Source: Planctomycetales bacterium
GTDB lineage: Bacteria; Planctomycetota; Phycisphaerae; Sedimentisphaerales; Anaerohalosphaeraceae
Direction of reading: 5' to 3'
Length of the DNA stretch: 40,350 nt
NCBI GenBank assembly: GCA_022615575.1
Contig: JAKEGM010000043.1
Location: 1-40,350 of the forward strand
The translations under genes were made by a program, and so were the position numbers. Shown one piece after another: positions 1 through 9,040 of this stretch (positions are counted from its first letter, which is position 1; the number at the start of each line of letters is the position of its first letter). The notes beneath the pieces were generated by a model, which saw only the letters and a program-made list of their open reading frames with translations, made no database searches and was not told the DNA's origin.

Positions 1-654
1 AAATAACTTGCCAGTCATCGTGCCCGCCGATAAACTAAATCGAATGACCATGAACGCTATATGAAATTAACAAAGAGCAAATTGAGTGCCGAACAGGATT
101 GCGCCTGCCCCCCCCCGCGTTGGTCAATTCGGGAAAAATTCAACAACAAAAAAAACGAAATTCCGCATTATTACCATCGCCAAGCGGGCTGATTATCAAA
201 AGGAGGAAAATGTTCAACATCAAATTGTCAACACGTTGTCAGCCGGTCAACAACACGCTGTCACATACAAGAATGATAAGAATGTAAAGAATGAGAAGAA
301 GGGAACCCACTCTTCTTTTTCGTCTCTTTCCTTTGAACAGCAGGACATCCGCCGACCGCGGCGGCCAACACCGACGCCCTGACGGCGTTTATGGAAGGAC
401 AAACGGATTGTAAATTGGATATTGTAAATTGTAACTTGCATTTCACATCCTCACACAATATCCAATCCCCAATCTACAATTTACAATTTGAAGAAATGAG
501 ACGTCAGCGGCAAGGTGGGCGAAGATGCGGGGGGCATCGCCGATAAAGAGAGATATTCTGGTTAATATCCTCACAATAGGGCTGTGATTTTTGTAATTTA
601 CGGTTTTCTTTTGATGGGCGTCCGGTTTTTTCTTGAAAAGCCGCCGGGCTTGGG

Positions 655-660
655 TATAGT
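655..660 (+). promoter_or_regulatory. Putative sigma70-like promoter (TTGAAA 633-638, 16-bp spacer, TATAGT 655-660) upstream of the 721 CDS
   Basis: Motif match and position about 60 bp before the ATG; not tested. Confidence 0.35.
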
Positions 661-720
661 GTTTGGGTTTTATAACTCGTTTGAATAACAGGGATTTGGT
701 TCAAAAAGGCAGGAACGCGT

Positions 721-2961
721 ATGAATTTGGTCAAATGGATTCGCAAGAACAACCGCAAAATCATGGTTTTCGTGGTTATTTTCTGTATGGTGTCGTTTGT
801 GATCGGTTCGTTCGGCATCAAGATTCTGGTCAGCGTGCTGGGGGGCGGCGGCAACCAGCTGATCGGCGCCTACGACGGCGGCAAAATCAAGACCCGTCAG
901 TTTCTCCAGGCCCAGAGCGAACTGGCCGTGCTGCAAATGCTGATGGCCGACCGGATGCTGCTGGCGCAGAGCGGCCGGGGACTGGGCGGGCCGCTGCTGG
1001 GGCATCTGCTGTTTGGGGATTCGCAGTTTGGCGGCGACATTGCCGCGACCCTCAAGCAAGCCGCCCAAAACGGACGGATCAATCTGACCGTCGAGGATGT
1101 GGAACGCTACTTTAACCAGCCGCGCCAGCGGCCGGAAATCGTATGGATTCTCCTGAGGGAAGAGGCGTATCGTGCGGGGTATATTCTGCCGACTGCCAGC
1201 GCCGCTGAAACGCTGCGGATGGCGATTCCGGCGATGACCGGCGGGCAAATAGACGCCGCCGGACTGGTCAACTCCGTCATCGCCAAAAACAACCTCTCGG
1301 AAGAACAGATACTGCGCGTCTTTGCCGACATGATGGGGGTGGTCTCTTATGCGGCCGCCGTCACCGACAGTCAGGATGTTACGATTAACCAGATCAAGGC
1401 CTTTCTGGGCCGCAGCAAGGAACGAATCGACGCGGACTTTGTGGAGATTGCCGCCGCCGACTTTGTGGACCCCAACGCCGCGGTATCGGATGAACAGCTG
1501 CAGCAGCAGTTTGAGGCCTACAAGAACGCCCGGGCAAACATCCCCACCGACCAGAACCCGTTCGGTTTCGGCTACCAGCTGGGGCGGCGCGTCCAGATGG
1601 AATACGTGGCCGTCAAGCTGGACGATGTCAAGACGCTGACGGAAAAACCCTCCACCGAAGCCATCGAGACCTATTACAGCCGCAACATCAGCCAGTTCCA
1701 GAACACCAGGCCCTCGGACCCCAACAATCCCGAATCGGAAAAGATTACCGAGACCCAGCCGTTCGCCGAAGTGGAAGAGCTGATACGCCGCCGGCTGGAG
1801 AATGAACGAACGCTCTCACAGGCCAATCTGATATTCAACGATGTTAAGAGCCAGACCGAGGCCGGCTTTGAAACGCTGAACCTCGATGAAGCGACGGCCG
1901 AACAGATTCAAAAAGCCGCCGCCGACTTCCAGGCGGTCACCAAGACGCTTTCGGAAAAATACGGCATCGCCGTCACCGCCGGCAAGACCGGCTGGTTCGG
2001 CGCCGAGACCTTTGCCGACGACGAGGTCTTGAACAGTTTGAGCATTCAGCGTCAGCGCGACTCCCTGCGGCTGGCAGACCTGGCGATGGCCGTGACAAAC
2101 GAAAAGCCCGAACGGCCGCAGATTGGAATGCCGGCGATACGGGTCTGGGAAAACATCGGCCCGCTGCTCGGCGGCTATTACGCCCGCGGGGAAGCCCAAT
2201 ATCACGGGGTCATGGCGATGGTGCGCATCATCGGCATTCAGGACGCCCAGACGCCGGCGAACATGGATGTTGAATTCGGCACGCACGGCTTCGCCCTGTT
2301 TAAGAATCAACCCGAAACGGCCGCCTTCCGGCTCAAAGACACCGTTAAGAAAGACCTGCTCCTGTCCAATGCGATGGAAACCGCCAAGACCCGCGCCGCT
2401 GAACTGGCCCGGCGAATCGAGGAAAAGGGCTGGGACGAAGGGATGGCCGCCTACAACGCCGTCTATGCCAAGACCCCTGCCGACCCCAATCAGAGCGCCG
2501 GCACCGGCGCCGTTGAAATGGGCACGCTCAGGCAGCAGCTTCGCATCGGGGCCGCCGATATTGAAACCGCCAAGCGGATTATGCTCGAAAGCCCTGCGTC
2601 GGCGCAGTTCATTCAGCGCCGGCTGGTCGGCAACATGCTGACCAACCGGCTGTACGCCCTGCTGCCCGAAGACGCCGAATCCACCGGCACGATTCAGACG
2701 CTGCTTGCGTTTGAGCCGACAGCCACCTGTTATGTCGTCAAGTCGGTGGTTCGCCAGCCGGCCGCCGAGAAGGACTATCTGGATAACAAGGCCCAGACGG
2801 CCCTGCAATTGAACGCCATGCAGTCGGCGGGGCTGCCGCTGGTGCATTTTGACACCGCCAATATCCTGAAGCGCATGGGTTACAAGGCCGAAATCACTCA
2901 GGAAGAAATGGAAAGCAAAACACGGCCGGAAGAAATGCCCGTGCCGGATGAAGTGCTGTAA
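721..2961 (+). CDS. Membrane-anchored PpiD/SurA-like N-terminal domain protein (putative periplasmic chaperone/peptidyl-prolyl isomerase-like)
   Basis: 746-aa ORF; N-terminal single TM (KNNRKIMVFVVIFCMVSFVIGSFGIKIL) followed by a long helical SurA_N-like region; overlaps the next gene as TAATG. Confidence 0.6.
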   Translation: MNLVKWIRKNNRKIMVFVVIFCMVSFVIGSFGIKILVSVLGGGGNQLIGAYDGGKIKTRQFLQAQSELAVLQMLMADRMLLAQSGRGLGGPLLGHLLFGDSQFGGDIAATLKQAAQNGRINLTVEDVERYFNQPRQRPEIVWILLREEAYRAGYILPTASAAETLRMAIPAMTGGQIDAAGLVNSVIAKNNLSEEQILRVFADMMGVVSYAAAVTDSQDVTINQIKAFLGRSKERIDADFVEIAAADFVDPNAAVSDEQLQQQFEAYKNARANIPTDQNPFGFGYQLGRRVQMEYVAVKLDDVKTLTEKPSTEAIETYYSRNISQFQNTRPSDPNNPESEKITETQPFAEVEELIRRRLENERTLSQANLIFNDVKSQTEAGFETLNLDEATAEQIQKAAADFQAVTKTLSEKYGIAVTAGKTGWFGAETFADDEVLNSLSIQRQRDSLRLADLAMAVTNEKPERPQIGMPAIRVWENIGPLLGGYYARGEAQYHGVMAMVRIIGIQDAQTPANMDVEFGTHGFALFKNQPETAAFRLKDTVKKDLLLSNAMETAKTRAAELARRIEEKGWDEGMAAYNAVYAKTPADPNQSAGTGAVEMGTLRQQLRIGAADIETAKRIMLESPASAQFIQRRLVGNMLTNRLYALLPEDAESTGTIQTLLAFEPTATCYVVKSVVRQPAAEKDYLDNKAQTALQLNAMQSAGLPLVHFDTANILKRMGYKAEITQEEMESKTRPEEMPVPDEVL

Positions 2962-3392
2962 TGGAAAAGAAACCGCGCAATCGCACCGCCTCTGAACAGG
3001 GCCTGTGGCTGGTCATCGTGGGCCTGGCCGCCTGGATTGTGCCCGGAGCCGGCCACTGGCTGATCCGCGAGCGCAAACGCGCCGTGATTCTGTTCGCGGT
3101 GATTACCGGTTTATTCGTGACCGGGCTGTACATCGGCTCGGTCGGCGTTGTGGACTGGGTGGGCGGGCGCATCTGGTTTTACGCGCAGATTTTGTGCTCG
3201 CCGGCGGTGGGCATCCTGGGCAATATCACCCAAAACGGACAATATCCCGCCTACGGACGGCCCTGCGACATCGGCCAGCTTTACACGGGCATCGCCGGGC
3301 TGCTGAACCTGCTGTGCATCCTGAGCGCCGTTTATATGGCCTACTGCGGGCGCGGCGAGATGATCGGCCGGGAGGACGAAGACCATGGCTGA
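2961..3392 (+). CDS. Small polytopic membrane protein (DUF6677-like)
   Basis: 143-aa ORF with several hydrophobic segments (GLWLVIVGLAAWIVPGAGHWLI...), coupled to the upstream stop. Confidence 0.65.
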   Translation: MEKKPRNRTASEQGLWLVIVGLAAWIVPGAGHWLIRERKRAVILFAVITGLFVTGLYIGSVGVVDWVGGRIWFYAQILCSPAVGILGNITQNGQYPAYGRPCDIGQLYTGIAGLLNLLCILSAVYMAYCGRGEMIGREDEDHG

Positions 3393-3633
3393 GTGGGCAC
3401 CCCTGCTGGCGGCACTGACCGCGCCGGAACCGATCGGCATGGACGCCGTGTCCATGCTGTGGATGTTTCCGCTGGTGGCGGCCATCGCGATGGTCTATAA
3501 GGCCACCAAGATGCGGGTCTTGTTCCTTCGGCGGTTTTTGATTGAATCGCTGGTGCTGTTTGCCACCGTCAGCGGCTTTATGATTATGGCGATTCTCGTA
3601 CTCAACCTCCTCAGCTGGCTGGTAACCGGTTAA
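3385..3633 (+). CDS. Small membrane protein
   Basis: 82-aa ORF with two hydrophobic segments; overlaps the end of the previous CDS by 8 bp. Confidence 0.6.
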   Translation: MAEWAPLLAALTAPEPIGMDAVSMLWMFPLVAAIAMVYKATKMRVLFLRRFLIESLVLFATVSGFMIMAILVLNLLSWLVTG

Positions 3634-4340
3634 GCCGGCATATCGTCCGTTTCATCCGGGATTAATCCCAGCTGGCGCAGGGCGTTGAGGGCCGCCCGCT
3701 GTTCGGCTTCCTTTTTGGTTACCCCCCAGGCCCCCGGATAGCGATGGTGCCGAATGACGGCGGCAACCTCGAAGCACTTGTTGTGGTCGGGGCCTTTTTC
3801 GTCCAGCACTTCGTACAGGGGCATGCAGCTGTATTCCTGCTGGCAGTACTGCTGCAGGACGGATTTGTAGTTTTCCTGATGCTGCTCGGCGTCGGCGGCG
3901 TCAATCAGCGGGTTGAACTGGGCCAGGATAAATGTTTCCGCCGCATCCATTCCGCCGTCCAGGAAGAGGGCGGCCACCGCCGATTCGAAACTGGCCGCCG
4001 CAATGGACCCCGACATCGCCCGGCTGCTGTCCATGCCTTTGCCCACCCGCAGAAACGCCGGCAGCCCCAGCTGGTTGGCCAGCTCGGCGCAGGTTTTGCG
4101 GGACACCAGGCGGCTTTTAATCTTGGTCAGGTTCCCTTCCAGATAGTCGGGAAACCGCAGAAACAGGGTTTTGCAGATGACCAGCGACAGCACTGAGTCG
4201 CCGAGAAACTCCATCCGTTCGTTGCTGGAGCGATGGGGGTCCGCCGCCGAGGAATGCAGAAAGGCCTCGTCAAGCAATTGGGGATTTTGAAACTGATAAT
4301 TCAGTATCCGCTGAATCTGCTGCACCGCTTGTGCATCCAT
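3630..4340 (-). CDS. rnc: Ribonuclease III
   Basis: NERMEFLGDSVLSLVI signature, then an SRLVSRKTCAELA region and a C-terminal dsRNA-binding domain (NYKSVLQQYCQQ...GVTKKEAEQRAALNAL). Confidence 0.93.
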   Translation of the reverse strand: MDAQAVQQIQRILNYQFQNPQLLDEAFLHSSAADPHRSSNERMEFLGDSVLSLVICKTLFLRFPDYLEGNLTKIKSRLVSRKTCAELANQLGLPAFLRVGKGMDSSRAMSGSIAAASFESAVAALFLDGGMDAAETFILAQFNPLIDAADAEQHQENYKSVLQQYCQQEYSCMPLYEVLDEKGPDHNKCFEVAAVIRHHRYPGAWGVTKKEAEQRAALNALRQLGLIPDETDDMPA

Positions 4341-4448
4341 CGTTAAAACTCCCGCATAGTGCCGGACAAGCAGATTGCGAAAACCGCTGACGCCAGTGAT
4401 ATTCGAAATGCGCTTGTGCCGCGCTCTGTCTGTAAAACACCTTAACAG

Positions 4449-4486
4449 AAATCGGGCAAACCGTCAATAGACCGTCTGCCCGATTT
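4449..4486 (-). terminator. Inverted repeat AAATCGGGCA...TGCCCGATTT, possible terminator after the STAS gene
   Basis: Perfect 10-bp arms with an 18-bp loop between the STAS stop (4511) and the rnc start (4340); the U-tract is weak. Confidence 0.4.
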
Positions 4487-4510
4487 TATCGTTCCTTCGC
4501 TCTCCTGCGG

Positions 4511-4846
4511 TCAGTTGACCATTTGCAGCGAGGCCAGCGCGATAAACTGGTCCTCGACAAAATTGAACACACTGTCCAGGCCGGTGATGTTGAAGATGGA
4601 TTTCGTCTTCGGACGGACCGACGAGAGGAATACCGTTCGGCCGTTGTCATACAGCACTTTGCGAAGTTTAAGCAGCTTGGCGATACTGGACGATGTTACG
4701 ATAGCCACCTCTGAAAAATCGATGACCACATCCAGCCCGGCATCGGTCGCCACCATTTCGATAACCGTCTGCAGTTCCTCTCCCATGTCCGGCTCGTTGG
4801 ACAAGTTGACCAGCACGACACTATCCGACCAGTTTTGAATACCCAT
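4511..4846 (-). CDS. STAS-domain protein (anti-sigma factor antagonist-like)
   Basis: MGIQNWSDSVVLVNLSNEPDMGEELQTVIE...DVVIDFSEVAIVTSSSIAKLLKLRKVL; start set at 4846 because of the CAGGAGACATCTATG ribosome-binding site. Confidence 0.8.
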   Translation of the reverse strand: MGIQNWSDSVVLVNLSNEPDMGEELQTVIEMVATDAGLDVVIDFSEVAIVTSSSIAKLLKLRKVLYDNGRTVFLSSVRPKTKSIFNITGLDSVFNFVEDQFIALASLQMVN

Positions 4847-5063
4847 AGATGTCTCCTGAAAGCTAAAACTCGTTTTCCGGCTAAAATTATCGGCACGGCC
4901 CCGACGGCGGTTAAGCAAAATCCGGCCCCAATTTGCATTTTTCAGGCGCCTTAAAACCGTCTGGACGGCGGAAAAACGCCCCCCGGAAACGCCCTGACAT
5001 CGCTTATTGCATCGAAAAACACCCTTTTATCGGGCATTTTTCACCTCCAGACCCTAAACCCCC

Positions 5064-5092
5064 TTGTTTTGGCCGAAGATGTGTTCTATAAT
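5064..5092 (+). promoter_or_regulatory. Putative promoter TTGTTT-N17-TATAAT
   Basis: Motif match 100 bp upstream of the aspartic protease CDS. Confidence 0.45.
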
Positions 5093-5192
5093 GAGTTGAA
5101 AATCAGAGCATTCTTTTCGTTTTGCGGGGGCTTGATTTAGCCGAAAAAAGAACAAATCCCCTGGGATTCGTTATTTGAGAAAGGACACGACA

Positions 5193-6749
5193 ATGAACAT
5201 CCGGTGCACTCATTCTTTTTCCATCCGGCGGATGATGCGATGGACCGCTGCGCTGCTGTTGGCCGCCCCACTGCCGCTCACAGCCGAATCCGTCAACTGG
5301 CAAGGCCCGGCGGGGTCCCGGATTAAACAAATCCGGTATTACCCCAAAGAGACGACGCAGGACCGCTTCGCCGCTCCCGCCGAACCTGCCGCAACGGCGG
5401 CTGTATCCAACATCATCGACTCGCCGCCGGTGGACGGGTTTGTGCCGTGGATTGTCGTGTCGGCAACCAACCGGCGTGAAACCGAGGACAACTGGGTCGC
5501 GGTGGTTGAATCGTCGATTCGCGGAAGTTTTCCGAGCGGCTCGGACTGGCAGCGGGATTATATGGTCGGCATCTTCGATACCGGCGCCAGCGCCCATGTC
5601 ATCGGCTATGAAAACGCCGTCAATGCGGGGCTGTTTAACTCGACCTATCTAACCAGCAATACGACGCAGGTAACCGGCGTAACCGGCTCGGTCGATGCGT
5701 GGGTCAGCTGGCCTTATGCCCTCTTTATGGACGGGCTGGATGCGCTGGAACCCAACGGTCTGGGACAATCCGAATACATCCTGACCGCCACCGCCGGCAT
5801 GGTTGGTCAAAGCAACATCAGCACCATCATCGGGAGAAACCCCGGCAGTTTCCCGGATTTGGTCACGGCGATCGGAAGTCCGATGAGCGTGTATTTCGAC
5901 ACGCACATCCAGGCCGACCAGATGCTCACCATCACCCACAACGGCAAAAGCTACACCGGGCCGAAAATTTCCTTTTATACGCAGGACGACCCCGCCGCCC
6001 CCGGCTATCCCAACAAGGTTCCGCTGGAACTCAAACCGCTGGGGTCGCTGAATGTTCAATACATCCCCACCATTGACTTATTCACCATCGAATATGTGCC
6101 CGCGACGCCTTCGATTATCATGGGCAATGCATCGCAGAGCTTGTTTTTTATTCACGGGGTCGATCTGACCGACGGCGGCCGCAGCGCCATCGACAAAGAC
6201 CGGTTCATGCTGGATACGGGCGCCCAAATCACCGTCATCGGGTCGCGGATTGCGGCGCGTCTGGGATTGACGCCGGCGGCCAAGGAGTTTGAGGTGGAAA
6301 TCGAAGGCGTAACAGGCGAGTCGATTATGGCGCCGGGCTTTTATGTGGATGCGCTGACGATTCCGGCGATGGGCCAGTGGCTGGACTATGCGAATGTGCC
6401 CGTGGTGCTGCTGGATGTCTTCAGCCCGGAAGGCGGCACGCTGGACGGCATCATCGGGATGAACCTGTTCACCCAGTACAACCTGATTCTCCGCGGCGGC
6501 GGGTTTATGCTGCAGGATGACCCGGCGCTGGAGTTTGAACGCATTTCAGCCGGTCCGCAAACGGGGGATATCGCCCCGAATCCGCGAGACGGCAGGGTCG
6601 ATCTGCAGGATATGTCAGCGATGAGCGCGGCGTGGCTGACCGGCAGCGCAACGGCGGACATCGCCCCGCTGAGCCAGCCCGATGGAATAGTCAATATTCA
6701 GGATTTAACCCTGCTGGCGGAAAACTGGCTGGCCGGCGTCAGTTTTTAA
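5193..6749 (+). CDS. Secreted retropepsin/pepsin-like aspartic protease with C-terminal dockerin type I-like domain
   Basis: Signal peptide; two DTGA motifs (IFDTGASAHVIG and MLDTGAQITVIG); two dockerin-type repeats (DGRVDLQDMSAMSAAWL, DGIVNIQDLTLLAENWLAG); AAAGGA before the ATG at 5193. Confidence 0.8.
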   Translation: MNIRCTHSFSIRRMMRWTAALLLAAPLPLTAESVNWQGPAGSRIKQIRYYPKETTQDRFAAPAEPAATAAVSNIIDSPPVDGFVPWIVVSATNRRETEDNWVAVVESSIRGSFPSGSDWQRDYMVGIFDTGASAHVIGYENAVNAGLFNSTYLTSNTTQVTGVTGSVDAWVSWPYALFMDGLDALEPNGLGQSEYILTATAGMVGQSNISTIIGRNPGSFPDLVTAIGSPMSVYFDTHIQADQMLTITHNGKSYTGPKISFYTQDDPAAPGYPNKVPLELKPLGSLNVQYIPTIDLFTIEYVPATPSIIMGNASQSLFFIHGVDLTDGGRSAIDKDRFMLDTGAQITVIGSRIAARLGLTPAAKEFEVEIEGVTGESIMAPGFYVDALTIPAMGQWLDYANVPVVLLDVFSPEGGTLDGIIGMNLFTQYNLILRGGGFMLQDDPALEFERISAGPQTGDIAPNPRDGRVDLQDMSAMSAAWLTGSATADIAPLSQPDGIVNIQDLTLLAENWLAGVSF

Positions 6750-6761
6750 GACGGCCCGTTA

Positions 6762-8180
6762 TCACTCAACCGTGTGCAGGACCAGAGCGCTGCGGGTTTT
6801 TTTCGACAGCACCGCCAGCGGGGGAATCAGCAAAACCGTGTCGCCCTTCTGCGCCCAGCGGTTTTTGCGAAGCAGGGTTTCCACACCGTCAATCCACTGT
6901 TCATACGAGCCGGCGGCAGGATACCCAACGCTGACCATTCCATAACACAGGGCCAATTGGCGGGCCAGACCCGTATCGGCGGACAGGGACACAATCGGCA
7001 CATCCACGCGGACCTTGCTGAGCAGGCCGGCCAACTGCCCTGTCTGGGTGCTGACGACGATGCAGGCAACCTTGACCTCATCCAGCATATCGCCCACCGC
7101 GCGGGCAATGGCGGCCTTGGCGGCCAGTTCGGGGGCGGTATCCATCCGTGAACGCGGATGGCCGGACGCATCCAGAAACCGCTCGGTGGTCGTGCAGATA
7201 TGCGACAGCGCCGCCACTGCCGCCAGGGGATGTTTGCCGACGGCCGTTTCGCCGGAAAGCATGATCGCGTCGGCATTGTCCATCACGGCGTTGGCAATGT
7301 CGGTGGCTTCGGCCCGCGTCGGAGAGGGGTTTTCAATCATGGACTGCAAGACCTGCGTGGCGACGATGGCCGGCCTGGCGAACCGGCGGCACAGCGCGGT
7401 AATCTTCTTTTGCACCAGCGGCACCTGCGCCAGGTCCATTTCCACGCCCATATCGCCCCGCGCAATCAGAATCGCATCGGATGCATGGATAATCGATTCG
7501 ATATTCTCGACCGCCAGGGGCTTTTCGATTTTTGCAACAACGCGGATGCGCGACCCCCTGGAGGCCAGATACTCTTTCAATCGCCGGATTTCATCGGCCT
7601 TCTGGACAAAACTGAGGGCCAGGTAATCCAGCTTGTTTTCAATCGCCCAGTCCACACACTGCCAGTCCTTTTCGGTGATCGGCTGTATGGAAAGCAGGGT
7701 ATCGGGCAGGTTGATGCCCTTGCGGCTGGAGACCGGCCCGCCCACCAGCACCTTGCAGCGGATGCCGGCGGCGCTTTTTTCGAGCGCGCTCAGGACAATC
7801 TGCCCGTCGTCAATCAGAATTCGGTGGCCGGCGCGGACATCCCCGGCCAAAGCAACGCAATCGGTTGTCAGATGCGCGGCATTGCCGACCCCATCGCCGA
7901 CCGACAGCGTCACCACGGCATCCGCCGCAAGGACGGTGTTCGGCTCCACCTGCCCCAGGCGTATCTTCGGGCCGCACAAATCGCCCATGACGGCGATTTC
8001 ATACGGCAGCACACCGCGAACCCGGCTGATTTGCTCAAGGGTTTGGGCGTGCGTTTGAAATGTGCCGTGCGAAAAATTCAGCCGGAATACCGAAACGCCC
8101 TGCCGGACAAGCGGTTCCATAATCGCGGCGGTCGAGGAGGCCGGCCCCAGCGTGGCGACAATACTTGTTTTGGTCTGCAT
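6762..8180 (-). CDS. pyk: Pyruvate kinase
   Basis: TKTSIVATLGPASS, VAKIEKPLAVENIESII, DAILIARGDMGVEM, TQVLQSMIENPSPTRAEATDIANAVMDNADAIMLSGETAVGKHP. Confidence 0.97.
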   Translation of the reverse strand: MQTKTSIVATLGPASSTAAIMEPLVRQGVSVFRLNFSHGTFQTHAQTLEQISRVRGVLPYEIAVMGDLCGPKIRLGQVEPNTVLAADAVVTLSVGDGVGNAAHLTTDCVALAGDVRAGHRILIDDGQIVLSALEKSAAGIRCKVLVGGPVSSRKGINLPDTLLSIQPITEKDWQCVDWAIENKLDYLALSFVQKADEIRRLKEYLASRGSRIRVVAKIEKPLAVENIESIIHASDAILIARGDMGVEMDLAQVPLVQKKITALCRRFARPAIVATQVLQSMIENPSPTRAEATDIANAVMDNADAIMLSGETAVGKHPLAAVAALSHICTTTERFLDASGHPRSRMDTAPELAAKAAIARAVGDMLDEVKVACIVVSTQTGQLAGLLSKVRVDVPIVSLSADTGLARQLALCYGMVSVGYPAAGSYEQWIDGVETLLRKNRWAQKGDTVLLIPPLAVLSKKTRSALVLHTVE

Positions 8181-8375
8181 AAACTTCGTCCTTTCGGGTA
8201 AACGGCGGGGCGATTTTCAGCGTTCAACGACGCATAATTATCCCCTTTTCTGCCGAAAAACCTGAGTTTATCGTACACGCCACCCGATAGTCCATCAATA
8301 AAATTATTTCTTTCATACACAGGCTTGACATTTATTTATTATATTTTATGCGGATGACAGTATATGAGGTGAAAT

Positions 8376-8999
8376 ATGCCGATACGACGCGAAGATAAAG
8401 AGTTTATTCAGTCCCTGTCCCTGTTTGGCGCCCTGTTCGGGGCCTGCATGGGAGTGTTTGCGGTGGTGCGTTTATCCGACCGCGCCCATCAGACCTATGC
8501 GAAACAAACCCAGACGCATCAGGAGCAGGCCGCCCTGCTGAAATTGAGCGATACCCTCTTAAAACCGAGTGTCGAACCGATTATTGACAAAGAGGTTCTG
8601 ACACGGGTACAGGACCAAATGCCGCAGACGGAGGACAAAATCGTTCCCGTCAAAAGTTTCTGGCTTGACCTCCCCCGCTGGGGCTATTGGGGGCTTTGTG
8701 CCGGCGGCTGCCTGGCAGGCGTTTTTGCCGGGTATGGTACGGTCTGGGCAACCGGCTGGGCGGGTTCCATTTTTATCTATTATTTCATTCGCCTGCTGTA
8801 CAAGGGCATTCGCAAAACAACTCCCCATCTGGCCGCCGCTCAGCAGGTCGGGGCAAACGGATCGTTTTCGCCGTCTTACGGGATGCCGCATCATCGCGAT
8901 GACACCCGCCTGCTTCCCACGATTGTCAAGCTGTCGTTTCTGCTTCTGTTTGTGCTGGGCATTCTGGCGGCGGTCGTCTGGCGCCTGACCGCCCCCTAA
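8376..8999 (+). CDS. Hypothetical membrane protein
   Basis: 207-aa ORF with about four hydrophobic segments; no family recognised. Confidence 0.6.
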   Translation: MPIRREDKEFIQSLSLFGALFGACMGVFAVVRLSDRAHQTYAKQTQTHQEQAALLKLSDTLLKPSVEPIIDKEVLTRVQDQMPQTEDKIVPVKSFWLDLPRWGYWGLCAGGCLAGVFAGYGTVWATGWAGSIFIYYFIRLLYKGIRKTTPHLAAAQQVGANGSFSPSYGMPHHRDDTRLLPTIVKLSFLLLFVLGILAAVVWRLTAP

Positions 9000-9040
9000 C
9001 AGGCAATTGGGCGTTTCCCGCAGACAGGGGGAGGGGAATT

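Noticed and set aside
86-458. Short ORFs on both strands at the left edge
   Set aside because: Overlapping, low-complexity, cross repeats and the C9 run; no family resemblance. Region left unannotated.
1816-2847. 343-aa minus-strand ORF opposite the PpiD/SurA-like gene
   Set aside because: Shadow ORF in GC-rich coding DNA; low-complexity composition and no recognisable domain, while the plus-strand protein is convincing.
7158-8201. 347-aa plus-strand ORF
   Set aside because: Antisense to pyruvate kinase.
8325-8353. Promoter TTGACA upstream of the 8376 gene
   Set aside because: Good -35-like hexamer but no convincing -10 at 16-18 bp spacing; left unlisted.
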